From the IMG/VR virus record IMGVR_UViG_3300028844_005013, positions 1 through 45,815 of that record: a stretch of 45,815 nt of DNA, one strand, 5' to 3'. Shown piece after piece: positions 15,210-22,765 of the stretch (its first letter is position 1; each line of letters starts with the position of its first letter). Below the pieces are notes generated by a model, which did not search any database, was not told where the DNA came from, and saw nothing but the letters and a program-made list of their open reading frames with translations. The translations under genes were made by a program, and so were the position numbers. Source of the DNA: a virus.

Positions 15210-15704
15210 ATGGAAATCGAAAAAGACACACTATTTGCAAACGTTTCCAGCATGAGCCTTCAGGTTCCCCAGTGTAAGATATACATTGGGGAGCCGGGGA
15301 AACCTGAGTTCGTAGGTGACACAGTCACCATACCAGATGACTACCTCATTAAACTCAAAGGTAACCGACCAGCCACAGGAAAAGAGCGTGGCTTTACCTA
15401 CATGACCCGAGCTTGCTATGAGAAATTCAAGGGGGAAATACAAGAGATAGTTGTCACTAGAATACGCCGCACCATTGACACTTATGGTTCAAAGGCGGGA
15501 CAGTACCTGAGTTGCGACTTCATACTGGATAACAAAGGTGGTTACCTGACTAGCGAAAAGCTACTCTCTCTTACCGACTGTGAGATATGGGAAATCTTCA
15601 CCAAGTTAATTGAAAAACATTTTCGCCAAGTCAGGCGAGGCACACAGAAGTATCGGGAGAAACTTGAGCAACAGCTAAAAGAACTAGACGGGGTGACGCT
15701 GTGA
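15210..15704 (+). CDS. Hypothetical protein, 164 aa
   Basis: Unknown. It starts two bases after the VWA gene and so belongs to the same unit. Mixed alpha/beta with a charged C-terminal helix (RQVRRGTQKYREKLEQQLKE). A one-mismatch palindrome copy (15236-15249) lies near its 5' end. Could be a further component of the AAA+/VWA set, by position only. Confidence 0.78.
   Translation: MEIEKDTLFANVSSMSLQVPQCKIYIGEPGKPEFVGDTVTIPDDYLIKLKGNRPATGKERGFTYMTRACYEKFKGEIQEIVVTRIRRTIDTYGSKAGQYLSCDFILDNKGGYLTSEKLLSLTDCEIWEIFTKLIEKHFRQVRRGTQKYREKLEQQLKELDGVTL
15236..15249. repeat. Dispersed palindrome, one mismatch (in gene 15210-15704)
   Basis: TGCAAACGTTTCCA, nine codons into the gene; one base differs from the consensus. 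Confidence 0.6.
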
Positions 15705-15937
15705 CTATGGAGGTGTGTAGCCTGTGCTACTGTCCGTGTAAGTATACTCACTTGGAGGGAGGGGTGGGGAGTAAATGCTGCCACACTGATGTGATCGAAG
15801 CTGAGTGGATAGGTGATACCGTGCAGAAAGCACGTTATACCTACAAGGCAGACGGGATAACTAAGGGCGAGAGGTACCGCAAGTATGCTTGGAAGCTGGA
15901 GGATGACACAATCGAAATCGGGAGACAAAAGATATGA
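15701..15937 (+). CDS. Small zinc-ribbon-like protein, 78 aa (paralogue at 17879)
   Basis: GTG at 15701 overlaps the previous stop; ATG at 15707 is an alternative. Cys-x2-Cys-x-Cys-x-Cys near the start and GSKCCHTDVIEAEW further on suggest metal binding. The 106-aa protein at 17879 has the same pattern (MICRDCLSEC, then GSDCCHAEVAEGRIW, then KGQRYRC), so the two are paralogues. Function unknown. Confidence 0.75.
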   Translation: MTMEVCSLCYCPCKYTHLEGGVGSKCCHTDVIEAEWIGDTVQKARYTYKADGITKGERYRKYAWKLEDDTIEIGRQKI

Positions 15938-16182
15938 ACCCTGCACATGTAACCGCAGAAAACCATAGAGATTTTTCTGCCTCTCAGTTAGAGTTCCCGT
16001 TTGTAGAGGACATCCCCCCTTCCCGATTCACTTATGTGGATGTGACCACACAAGGGTGTGAAGGCACCCTCAATCTATTCTTTGATGACTTCTGCGTGGC
16101 TTATATCAGTAACATCTACGTAGCACAACAACTCCGGGAGGAGCTAACCGCAAAGAGAACCTTAAAAGGAAAGGTAATATGA
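15934..16182 (+). CDS. Hypothetical acidic protein, 82 aa
   Basis: Unknown. Overlaps the previous gene by four bases. Contains FTYVDVTTQGCEGTLNLFFD, probably beta-rich. Its stop overlaps the start of an 11-codon frame. Confidence 0.74.
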   Translation: MNPAHVTAENHRDFSASQLEFPFVEDIPPSRFTYVDVTTQGCEGTLNLFFDDFCVAYISNIYVAQQLREELTAKRTLKGKVI

Positions 16183-16214
16183 TGAGTACAGAATTACTCG
16201 GGCTAACCAAATGA
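16179..16214 (+). CDS. Possible 11-aa leader peptide
   Basis: ATGATG at 16179 opens an 11-codon frame (MMSTELLGLTK) that overlaps the previous stop and whose own stop overlaps the next start by four bases. It may simply keep ribosomes coupled between the flanking genes. Confidence 0.35.
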   Translation: MMSTELLGLTK

Positions 16215-16444
16215 GTAGGTACTACCGGCAGAAGGGACGCAAGACTGCTGATGCTGGCCGTAAGCTGTCCACCTACATCCCATCCGAGAGGATGTGGATG
16301 GTGGATACCATAGATAACTACGTGTTTAATTTGGAGCGGGAGATGGCAACACCGTATAGCCGTAGTAAGTTCATCCTTGATATGATCGAGCTTGGTTTGC
16401 AAACGTTTGCAGAGAACCCCGACAATGAGAAGGTGATCCGGTGA
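16211..16444 (+). CDS. Putative ribbon-helix-helix protein, 77 aa
   Basis: After a basic arm (MSRYYRQKGRKTADAGRK), the segment LSTYIPSERMWMVDTIDNYV followed by SRSKFILDMIELGLQ fits a ribbon-helix-helix (CopG/Arc-like) fold: one strand and two helices. Such proteins are dimeric DNA-binding repressors and commonly bind palindromes. Palindrome copy 10 (16398-16411) lies within its own 3' coding region. The assignment is by pattern only. Confidence 0.65.
   Translation: MSRYYRQKGRKTADAGRKLSTYIPSERMWMVDTIDNYVFNLEREMATPYSRSKFILDMIELGLQTFAENPDNEKVIR
16398..16411. repeat. Dispersed palindrome copy 10 (in gene 16211-16444)
   Basis: Perfect TGCAAACGTTTGCA inside coding sequence, read as Q-T-F-A, near the 3' end of the putative ribbon-helix-helix gene. 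Confidence 0.9.
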
Positions 16445-16797
16445 AACACTTCAAGGTAACATTCAAACGCAAAGACGAGTGGGTACATGCACTGATACAG
16501 GATCAAGTAGATACGAAGCGACAGTTGGGAATCCACACTGATGCCTCGTTTGAAATCATCCGGTTACTCAAGGAAACAATAACAAGGGACGGGGCCGGTG
16601 GCCCGGTGTACAAGAAGGACACACGTGTTGACTCCCTCCTACAAGACGTATCTATGCAAGACAAACAGGAGGTACGTGAGCTTGCGGCGGCAATGAAGAG
16701 CATCCCCGAAACATGGGTAGCAGGCTCCGTGTTACTCAAAGCCCTCGACATTATAGAGGGACCACAACATTCAAGGAAACGTAAAAGTGATAACTAA
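16441..16797 (+). CDS. Hypothetical protein, 118 aa
   Basis: GTG at 16441 overlaps the previous stop. Strongly charged and mostly helical (DSLLQDVSMQDKQEVRELAA), with a basic tail (SRKRKSDN). Unknown function. Confidence 0.74.
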   Translation: MKHFKVTFKRKDEWVHALIQDQVDTKRQLGIHTDASFEIIRLLKETITRDGAGGPVYKKDTRVDSLLQDVSMQDKQEVRELAAAMKSIPETWVAGSVLLKALDIIEGPQHSRKRKSDN

Positions 16798-17071
16798 AAT
16801 ACCCACTGGTGCAATCGAAGAGTTCCGCTCCTTCCTGAAAGGAAAGGGAGTGAAACTAATGAAGACGAAACTCGATGAACGCGGGATGTACAATGACCGG
16901 CTAATTGTTTTTTATAAAGCGGCTGGCATGGAGGATGATTATGATGTATGGTACCACAGCGAGAAAGTTTTGCAGGACCTGACAGATGAGTTCATCCTCA
17001 TGCATGTGAAGGATCTCCCAAGGTCTGAATGGCCCGATGTCGCTACGGAAACAACAATCAGTGTCAGCTAG
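16787..17071 (+). CDS. Hypothetical protein, 94 aa
   Basis: GTG at 16787 inside the end of the previous gene. Mixed alpha/beta with a YNDRLIVFYKAAG segment. Unknown function; it ends the coupled run of genes before the different-looking gene at 17124. Confidence 0.7.
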   Translation: MITKIPTGAIEEFRSFLKGKGVKLMKTKLDERGMYNDRLIVFYKAAGMEDDYDVWYHSEKVLQDLTDEFILMHVKDLPRSEWPDVATETTISVS

Positions 17072-17123
17072 GCGCCACCACAACGCCCATGTAAAATGAT
17101 GAAGGAACAAACAGAGTAAACCT

Positions 17124-17618
17124 ATGAATATTTTTGTACTAGATACAGATCCAAAAGATGCTGCGAGTATGTATTGTGATAAGCACATCCCAAAGATGTG
17201 TGTAGAGCTACTACAGCAACTAGGCAGCGCAGTTATTCGACATGGCGCATCACCTGACCAAATGCCATTGACTAAAAAGGGAACACCATTAAAAGGTGGT
17301 TATCACAATCACCCATGTACTATTTGGGTGGGCGAAACCTGCCGCAACTTTAAATGGGCTTATGACCATGGTATTGAGCTTTGTAGGCAGTATGAAATGC
17401 GATATGGCAAGCATCACTTTTGCAAGGCAGGAATAGAACACATAGGTAGAAAATTAAGTCATTTGTTGCCCTCTGGATGTCTAACTCCATTTGCACAGGC
17501 AATGCCTGACGAATTTAGAAATGACAATGCGGTTATCGCATACCGCGCTTATTATCACAGCAAGGCCTTTGCAAAGTGGGATAAAATTGGAAACCAACCG
17601 AGTTGGTGGAATGTGTGA
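17124..17618 (+). CDS. Conserved phage protein of unknown function, 164 aa
   Basis: The start MNIFVLDTDPKDAASMYCDKH, the later NHPCTIWVGE, and the TPFAQAMPDEF and AYRAYY segments fit, from memory, a family found in many unrelated phages with the signature LDxDPxxAAxxxCDKHxxKM. No reliable function is known to me. The conserved His, Cys, Asp and Trp residues suggest an enzyme or metal-binding protein. Its codon use is noticeably richer in A and T than that of its neighbours (runs such as AATATTTTTGTACTA), suggesting recent acquisition. Confidence 0.85.
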   Translation: MNIFVLDTDPKDAASMYCDKHIPKMCVELLQQLGSAVIRHGASPDQMPLTKKGTPLKGGYHNHPCTIWVGETCRNFKWAYDHGIELCRQYEMRYGKHHFCKAGIEHIGRKLSHLLPSGCLTPFAQAMPDEFRNDNAVIAYRAYYHSKAFAKWDKIGNQPSWWNV

Positions 17619-17853
17619 ATACATGAAGGAGACTCAAAAGGTGGAGGGAGGGCGCGATCCGGTGAGGTATCGGTACGACTGTGAACGCTGTGAGACGACA
17701 GCATGTAAGGGGTGTGCCTCTGCCTGTCTCCGTATCTCTTTGCCTAACCCCCCTTGGGAAAGGGCAGTGGAGGTAGCACACGTTCGGTTAGATGCCGGTG
17801 ATGTACTCGGGGCCAAAGCTGTGCTTCATCCTAACAACATCCTAACAACCTAG
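17611..17853 (+). CDS. Small cysteine-rich protein, 80 aa
   Basis: ATG at 17611 overlaps the previous gene by eight bases; ATG at 17623 is an alternative. It has a Cys cluster CERCETTACKGCASAC that could bind zinc or an iron-sulfur cluster, followed by a helical region. Unknown function. Confidence 0.68.
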   Translation: MCEYMKETQKVEGGRDPVRYRYDCERCETTACKGCASACLRISLPNPPWERAVEVAHVRLDAGDVLGAKAVLHPNNILTT

Positions 17854-17878
17854 TCCGAATTAGAAACAGGAGGAAATT

Positions 17879-18199
17879 ATGATCTGCCGCGACTGCCTTA
17901 GTGAATGCCAAGAGGTGGAATTCAAGGATGGATTTTTTTACGACTACGGAAGTATAACAGGTGCTTGGCATGATGAGTCAGGCACCGGGAGTGACTGCTG
18001 CCACGCTGAGGTGGCTGAAGGGCGTATATGGCTAGATCGTACGACCGACCACGTTGCCCGTAAGGATCACTTAACCCCCGCGGGTAATGTGCATATCGCC
18101 AAGGGGCAGCGTTACCGCTGCACAATCCGTAAGGGTTACATGGTTAAAGCGGACGGTGGCCGGGAGGCTATCTTTGAAATCTACAAAGGAGTAATATGA
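17879..18199 (+). CDS. Small zinc-ribbon-like protein, 106 aa (paralogue at 15701)
   Basis: ACAGGAGGAAATT gives a strong ribosome binding site. MICRDCLSEC and GSDCCHAEV supply paired cysteines, and the C-terminal half has KGQRYRC, as in the 78-aa protein at 15701. Probably a metal-binding small protein. Overlaps the next gene by four bases. Confidence 0.78.
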   Translation: MICRDCLSECQEVEFKDGFFYDYGSITGAWHDESGTGSDCCHAEVAEGRIWLDRTTDHVARKDHLTPAGNVHIAKGQRYRCTIRKGYMVKADGGREAIFEIYKGVI

Positions 18200-18408
18200 G
18201 AGCAAGAAACGAACAAGATATTATTGTCGAGGGATTATTTAGTCAGTCCCACCGTGCATTGGAGAATGCTGACCTTTTTGCACAAGGTAGTAGGTACGAG
18301 GCTGAACAACTGAACCTCGCGTTTGAATATGCGATGGTGGGTCACGTAGTCCTAGTCAATGAGGCAACCGAAACACCTGTAATTTTCAAGGACTTCAAAC
18401 AGATATGA
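18196..18408 (+). CDS. Hypothetical helical protein, 70 aa (paralogue at 7727)
   Basis: Shares the N-terminal helix pattern of the 74-aa protein at 7727 (acidic residue, two hydrophobics, GL, then LExADLF). All-helical, acidic, unknown. ATGA overlaps on both sides show it is part of a coupled run. Confidence 0.75.
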   Translation: MRARNEQDIIVEGLFSQSHRALENADLFAQGSRYEAEQLNLAFEYAMVGHVVLVNEATETPVIFKDFKQI

Positions 18409-18827
18409 CAGAGCACAACCAAATAAAAGAGAGAGAGAGTATGACTGATCAACTAGCACAAGAAGTAATGGACGCATACAACGAAGTCCAACTAGCCAAG
18501 CACAAGTACGACCAATTGGTAGAGAAGGTAACCGCAACCCTCGGGGGGCCGGAGGAAGGTACCCGCAAGTTGGAGGGTGAGGAGTATGTGATTACACACT
18601 CCCAACGTAGCCGGTCAACCTACGTTGACAAGGATGAGTTCAACCGGCTGGCCGAACAAGCAGTGGCCTGCGGTGTATTTACAAAGACATACAAAGAGGA
18701 TCGGCGACGTGTGGAAAAGGCGATAGCCACCGGACAAATAAAGGACCAAGAAGTGTTGCAATTTCTACACAAAGGGCGTGTACTTAAACTAAACAAACCA
18801 ACTCTCACCGTGAGTAAAAAGAAATGA
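18405..18827 (+). CDS. Hypothetical coiled-coil protein, 140 aa
   Basis: ATG at 18405 overlaps the previous stop. ATG at 18441, after a GAGAGAGAGAG purine run, would give 128 residues and is about as likely. The first half is a probable coiled coil (LAQEVMDAYNEVQLAKHKYD). The second half is basic. The domain order and the segment QRSRSTYVDKDEFNRLAEQA resemble small phage recombination-associated proteins, but I cannot name a family. Confidence 0.74.
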   Translation: MTEHNQIKERESMTDQLAQEVMDAYNEVQLAKHKYDQLVEKVTATLGGPEEGTRKLEGEEYVITHSQRSRSTYVDKDEFNRLAEQAVACGVFTKTYKEDRRRVEKAIATGQIKDQEVLQFLHKGRVLKLNKPTLTVSKKK

Positions 18828-19180
18828 GTAAGCAACGTACCCCTAAACCCCTCTTCAGTATCTTGTCCGTTATACTGGTCATCTACTGTACCAATATGGC
18901 CGAACAAACCAAAGCAATCATCACCGTGGTATCAGTGGGGTTAGCTATCTCGTACTCCCTGCATTTGCTTCGCGTCGGGCTGGATGTACTGAGTATCATC
19001 TGTGATATGAAACCACCTGCCCAGCATCCTGTGATCCGGGTGTGTACTTTCCTCGTCGGAGTGGCTGGTGCCCTATGGGCGGCTAGTATGGGATTCAAAA
19101 TCCTCCTTGCCTTAGGTATACTCTCGATTATTGGTGCGGGGGTCAACTGGAGGGCAGTGTATGAGGATACCTGCGAATGA
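18824..19180 (+). CDS. Integral membrane protein, 118 aa, about four TM segments
   Basis: Hydrophobic stretches at residues about 10-26, 31-50, 70-90 and 92-108. There is a short basic N-terminus (MSKQRTPK) and no signal peptide cleavage site. Size and topology would allow a holin-like role, but no lysin gene was recognised nearby, so the function is open. Overlaps both neighbours by four bases. Confidence 0.75.
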   Translation: MSKQRTPKPLFSILSVILVIYCTNMAEQTKAIITVVSVGLAISYSLHLLRVGLDVLSIICDMKPPAQHPVIRVCTFLVGVAGALWAASMGFKILLALGILSIIGAGVNWRAVYEDTCE

Positions 19181-19440
19181 CCCCCGTAGACAAAGCCCTC
19201 GCTCTAATGAGGAAGGTCACCCACGGGCTGAATGGGATTGCTAACGATCCAGAGGTGGCAAAAAAGACAATCCAGTGTATGTTAGATGAGATGTGTACAC
19301 TATGCGACGAACTCACAGCAGTAAATCTACACATAACCGCAGAAGAAAGTAAACGCAGAAACAAACTACTGAACGAGATCAACAAGGGGGACGACGAGCA
19401 GTTGAAGATTGCTAAAGCTATCTCCCGAGATTTTCTCTAA
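19177..19440 (+). CDS. Hypothetical helical protein, 87 aa
   Basis: Unknown. All-helical, with Cys residues in CMLDEMCTLCDEL. It overlaps the membrane protein gene by four bases and may function with it. Confidence 0.72.
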   Translation: MTPVDKALALMRKVTHGLNGIANDPEVAKKTIQCMLDEMCTLCDELTAVNLHITAEESKRRNKLLNEINKGDDEQLKIAKAISRDFL

Positions 19441-19461
19441 CCAACCGTAAAGGAAATAACT

Positions 19462-20115
19462 ATGGACTCCCGCGCACACGTAGGACCTAAGCCACTCTTC
19501 GATAAGATCGGAGAACACCAATTTGAAACCCTGCTTCAAGCCGGGGTACGTAAGACCCACAAGGTACTAGACTATGGGTGTGGTTGCCTACGTCTTGGCA
19601 AACACCTAGTCCCTTACCTTCGCAAGGGGAGCTACACTGGGCTTGACGTTGACCAGCAACTCCTTGATGATGGAGTGCAGGAACTGACAGAAACTGTGAA
19701 CAAAAAGAAGGCACCTACTTTTGTCTTAGGTGACCCTGAAAATTTTGACTCAGTGGAATTGCTGCAACTCTCCGGCCCCTACAATTGGGCTGTGTACCAT
19801 TCCATCTTTAACCATGCCTCTGTGGCGCAGGTGCAGGCCCTGCTCGCCGCTGCCTCATCCTACCTGAAGGAAGGTGGACAGATCATCGCTACCTTTCTCG
19901 GTGGTGATGAGGACTATACGGGGGAGGATTGGAACTACCCACTTGCCCACACCTACACCCCCGAGACCGTTGTGCAGTTGTTCCAGTACGCTGGTTTCAC
20001 CAACGTAACTCTGCTCCCAGTGGAACATCCCACTGGGCAGACGTGGGTGACTGCTACTAAACCTGTAGAGGCTAAACCTGTAGAGGTAGAGGAGACCACC
20101 TCAGAGAACCTGTAA
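19462..20115 (+). CDS. SAM-dependent class I methyltransferase, 217 aa
   Basis: Motif I VLDYGCGCLRLGKHL (about 36-50) followed by YTGLDVDQ, the acidic residue after strand 2, fits a Rossmann-fold methyltransferase. The C-terminus ends in a Glu/Val/Thr-rich tail with a short repeat (VEAKPVEVEE). No DNA target-recognition domain or DPPY/PCQ motif is present, so a small-molecule, sugar or protein substrate is more likely than DNA. A terminator follows immediately. Confidence 0.85.
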   Translation: MDSRAHVGPKPLFDKIGEHQFETLLQAGVRKTHKVLDYGCGCLRLGKHLVPYLRKGSYTGLDVDQQLLDDGVQELTETVNKKKAPTFVLGDPENFDSVELLQLSGPYNWAVYHSIFNHASVAQVQALLAAASSYLKEGGQIIATFLGGDEDYTGEDWNYPLAHTYTPETVVQLFQYAGFTNVTLLPVEHPTGQTWVTATKPVEAKPVEVEETTSENL

Positions 20116-20118
20116 TAC

Positions 20119-20156
20119 TAAAAGGGGATGCAGCACTTTGGCTGTGTCCCCTTTTT
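20119..20156 (+). terminator. Intrinsic terminator after the methyltransferase gene
   Basis: AAAAGGGGA pairs with TCCCCTTTTT around an inner GCAGC/GCTGT helix; the closing T run completes the signal. Confidence 0.88.
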
Positions 20157-20161
20157 GAATC

Positions 20162-20175
20162 TGCAAACGTTTGCA
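20162..20175. promoter_or_regulatory. Dispersed palindrome copy 11 (intergenic)
   Basis: Perfect TGCAAACGTTTGCA a few bases after the terminator and about 60 bases before the next start: an operator-like position. A second palindrome, CTTAGT-G-ACTAAG, lies at 20197-20209. Confidence 0.9.
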
Positions 20176-20237
20176 AATAACAGCACAATCACCAATCTTA
20201 GTGACTAAGAGCTAGACTACCACAACACGAGGACAAT

Positions 20238-21593
20238 ATGAGTTTCCAGTTATTCAAGAATTTAGGACAATGGCTGCGCGGAGAAAACGCGCTGTCACCC
20301 ACAATCACCGCTGAACTGGCAACCGGATCAGTATCCACAGATAATAGTACTGTGGCGCTACTTGGGCCAGCAGCTACATTTACAGGTACGGGTGAGCAGA
20401 ACTTGCTGCCTCACGTAGGTGTCTTTTCCTTTGCAGATGTCGCGGGAACCCTGTACTTCGACTTCTCGGTAGACGGGACCAACTGGCATGCATACCCTGT
20501 TGCGGGATTCACATGCTCCGCAGGTATCCCTGAGTTCCACACTGCTGTCAAACTGGGCAGGTACTTCCGAGTGCGCTATGTTAATGGAGCAGGCGGGCAA
20601 GCAACCTTCCGGCTATCCACTTACTTCGGTGACAACTTTGTTCCAAGCGTGGCACCCCTGAATCAATCATTGTCCCCCGACTCTGACGCTACCCTCGTTC
20701 GTTCAGTGGCCATAGGGGCAGAGCCTGATGGAACACTCACTAACACTAAGACAGACGGGTTGGGTTTTCAGACGGCAACACCCCTGACTAATGGCGAGGT
20801 TTATTCAAGTGGGGTGCTAGATCTAAGAAACTATACTCAAGTTGAAACCCATGTACTCTCGGATAAAAACGGCACAATCGACATAAGTTTCATCCGGGAC
20901 TCGGCAGGAACTGACGTACTGCGTACCCTGCAAATTCCGTATGTTGGTGGATCTGGCTTCAAGACTTTCGCCGCACCTGCTTTCACCCCCTATGTCAAGT
21001 ATGAATTTACCTGTGATGAGGCAGGGCAGGCCGATTTTTATTATGATACAAAGTTCTTAACTAAGTCTCTGAGTGCGCAAGTTCTGGGTGTAGACGACTT
21101 CATCGCACCCTCCATGGTGACTAACTTGGGCCGGAACATCATAGTGGGGCAAGACGGTGGAGGTACATTCAAGAACGTGACCACTGTAGAAACCACGAAT
21201 GATCTGGGCACGTACACCAGTCTGCAAGTGGTCAACGGTGCGCGGCCATCTGAACTCTATGGACGTACTGCGGTGAGGGTGGTCTCTGACTCTGTTACGG
21301 CGGACGGCACACAGTACACGGTAACCGCAGACAAGACGCTCTATGTCACTGACATCATCATGTCGATTGAAGCTACGACCACTTCACAAGTTGATATCGA
21401 GGACGGCACGGCTGGTGGGGGAACGCTGCTCATGCCTTTGCGCATTCCCAACTCAAGTGGACAGTCAAGCGCAGTAACAGTAGTAGCGCACTCATTCACT
21501 GAACCAGTGCCCTTCACAACCGGTATCTACTTTGATATAACCACAGCAGGCACTGTCACCATCAGTAGCTTGATAGTTGGCTACGAAGAGTAA
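20238..21593 (+). CDS. Probable virion protein, 451 aa
   Basis: Long beta-rich protein with many Thr, Ser, Gly and Asn residues, no catalytic motif and no signal peptide. It has three or four similar beta-sandwich-like stretches, each with a YFDFS-, VRYVNG- or YDTKF-like strand. This composition is typical of phage structural proteins such as tail, fibre or decoration proteins. It is a single-gene unit between two hairpins with a palindrome copy upstream, so it may be timed separately from the small genes. Confidence 0.68.
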   Translation: MSFQLFKNLGQWLRGENALSPTITAELATGSVSTDNSTVALLGPAATFTGTGEQNLLPHVGVFSFADVAGTLYFDFSVDGTNWHAYPVAGFTCSAGIPEFHTAVKLGRYFRVRYVNGAGGQATFRLSTYFGDNFVPSVAPLNQSLSPDSDATLVRSVAIGAEPDGTLTNTKTDGLGFQTATPLTNGEVYSSGVLDLRNYTQVETHVLSDKNGTIDISFIRDSAGTDVLRTLQIPYVGGSGFKTFAAPAFTPYVKYEFTCDEAGQADFYYDTKFLTKSLSAQVLGVDDFIAPSMVTNLGRNIIVGQDGGGTFKNVTTVETTNDLGTYTSLQVVNGARPSELYGRTAVRVVSDSVTADGTQYTVTADKTLYVTDIIMSIEATTTSQVDIEDGTAGGGTLLMPLRIPNSSGQSSAVTVVAHSFTEPVPFTTGIYFDITTAGTVTISSLIVGYEE

Positions 21594-21607
21594 CATCCTA
21601 TAACTCT

Positions 21608-21668
21608 GGCTCCCTAAGTTACACATCAACCCAACCTTTGGTCAGGCGGGACGTGGGCTTAGGGAGCC
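21608..21668 (+). terminator. Long-loop hairpin after the virion gene
   Basis: A perfect 11-base stem, GGCTCCCTAAG/CTTAGGGAGCC, closes a 39-base loop. The run after it is only moderately T-rich (TTCTTCACT), so it may terminate weakly or act as an RNA-stabilising or processing element. Confidence 0.6.
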
Positions 21669-21679
21669 TTCTTCACTAC

Positions 21680-21693
21680 TGCAAACGTTTGCA
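21680..21693. promoter_or_regulatory. Dispersed palindrome copy 12 (intergenic)
   Basis: Perfect TGCAAACGTTTGCA directly upstream of AGGAGGT and the start at 21711. Confidence 0.9.
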
Positions 21694-21710
21694 AATGACA
21701 GGAGGTCCAA

Positions 21711-22574
21711 ATGAATTGGTCCGCTGAACAACTCACAAAAGTTACTACCGGAATTACCTTCAACCTCAAGAGCCGTAAGGATACGGCCCGCGCACTGCTA
21801 ATCAGTGACGCGCATTGGGACCACCCCTACTGCGACCGCAAGTTGTATGACAAGCACATACAAGAGGCAGTAGATGAGGGAGTCCCTATCCTGTACAATG
21901 GGGATACCCTCTGCCTCATGCAAGCTACATCTGACCGCAGACAGAAGAAGGGACAGACACGTGAAGAGCATGACGATCAAGACTACTTCCGTTCTGTATG
22001 TAAAGATTTCGCTGGCTCCCACGGTACAGCCGCCAACAACATCGCCATGCTCGGGTATGGTAACCATGAGACTGCTCCACTGAAATGGTGCTCAGTCGAT
22101 CCTGTGCAACTACTTGCTGACCAGATTGAACTACGCACAGGCAAACGCCCCGTGGTTGGTGGGTATCGCGGCTGGGTATCCTTCCGTGTAAACCGCGGGA
22201 AGCGCCCCATGCACCGAGCTATCAACATGTACTACACACATGGAGCAGGTGGTGGTGGTCCGGTGACCAAAGGGGTCATCAAAACAAACAGACACAACGC
22301 ATTCATCGACGGTGCTGACATCGTATGGATGGGCCACATACATGAAGAGTGGCAACTGAATACTCCCATGATTGCCATCAACAAGAATGGAAAAGAGTCC
22401 ATGTACAAACGGTGGCATATCTGTACACCCGGATACAAGGAAGAATTCCTCGGGAGTAACCTTGGCTTCCACCATGAAGGGGATCGCCCGCCTAAACCTA
22501 CCGGTGCTAAGTGGTTGACCATCTACCAGAAAGGTGACGAACTCCGCACGGAGATCACACCTACCCGCGACTGA
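21711..22574 (+). CDS. Calcineurin-like metallophosphoesterase, 287 aa
   Basis: The metal-binding signature is complete: ISDAH (D33, H35), NGDT (D65), GYGNHE, THGAGGG and GHIHEEW. These coordinate the two metal ions of the phosphoesterase fold. Phage members act on DNA ends, nucleotides or cyclic nucleotides; the substrate cannot be told from sequence. It has its own strong AGGAGGT ribosome binding site behind palindrome copy 12 and ends at the convergence terminator. Confidence 0.9.
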   Translation: MNWSAEQLTKVTTGITFNLKSRKDTARALLISDAHWDHPYCDRKLYDKHIQEAVDEGVPILYNGDTLCLMQATSDRRQKKGQTREEHDDQDYFRSVCKDFAGSHGTAANNIAMLGYGNHETAPLKWCSVDPVQLLADQIELRTGKRPVVGGYRGWVSFRVNRGKRPMHRAINMYYTHGAGGGGPVTKGVIKTNRHNAFIDGADIVWMGHIHEEWQLNTPMIAINKNGKESMYKRWHICTPGYKEEFLGSNLGFHHEGDRPPKPTGAKWLTIYQKGDELRTEITPTRD

Positions 22575-22584
22575 TTAACGCCTT

Positions 22585-22655
22585 CCCCCCTAGACCCCTT
22601 CTTGCATATCCGCGTATGTGGATCTTGTATAGGACTAGGGGGTTCTTTTTTTGAG
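22585..22655 (+). terminator. Terminator at the point of convergent transcription
   Basis: CCCCCTAG (22586-22593) pairs with CTAGGGGG (22635-22642) and is followed by TTCTTTTTTTG. The loop contains a smaller ATCCGC/GTGGAT fold. It ends the rightward genes just before the leftward genes finish at 22766. Confidence 0.85.
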
Positions 22656-22765
22656 GGGTCGCCCTTTTCTCAGGGCTTCCCCCGCGTGTGTATTACGGAT
22701 AGGTTGAGAAAATTTTTCCCGCTGCGTGACGTGTAGTCCGCTGGCACTGAGAAGAATTTTTCAAA
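22656..22765. other. Intergenic spacer between convergent gene blocks
   Basis: Contains GCCC/GGGC around TTTTCTCA (22662-22677) and two A/T motifs, GAAAATTTTTC (22708-22718) and GAATTTTTC (22754-22762). No gene is seen. Confidence 0.5.

Noticed and set aside
18824-19180. Holin
   Set aside because: Four membrane segments and small size allow it, but no endolysin or spanin gene lies nearby. Left as a membrane protein of unknown role.
19462-20115. DNA methyltransferase that modifies the palindrome
   Set aside because: It lacks DPPY/NPPY or PCQ motifs and a target-recognition domain, so a DNA target is not supported.
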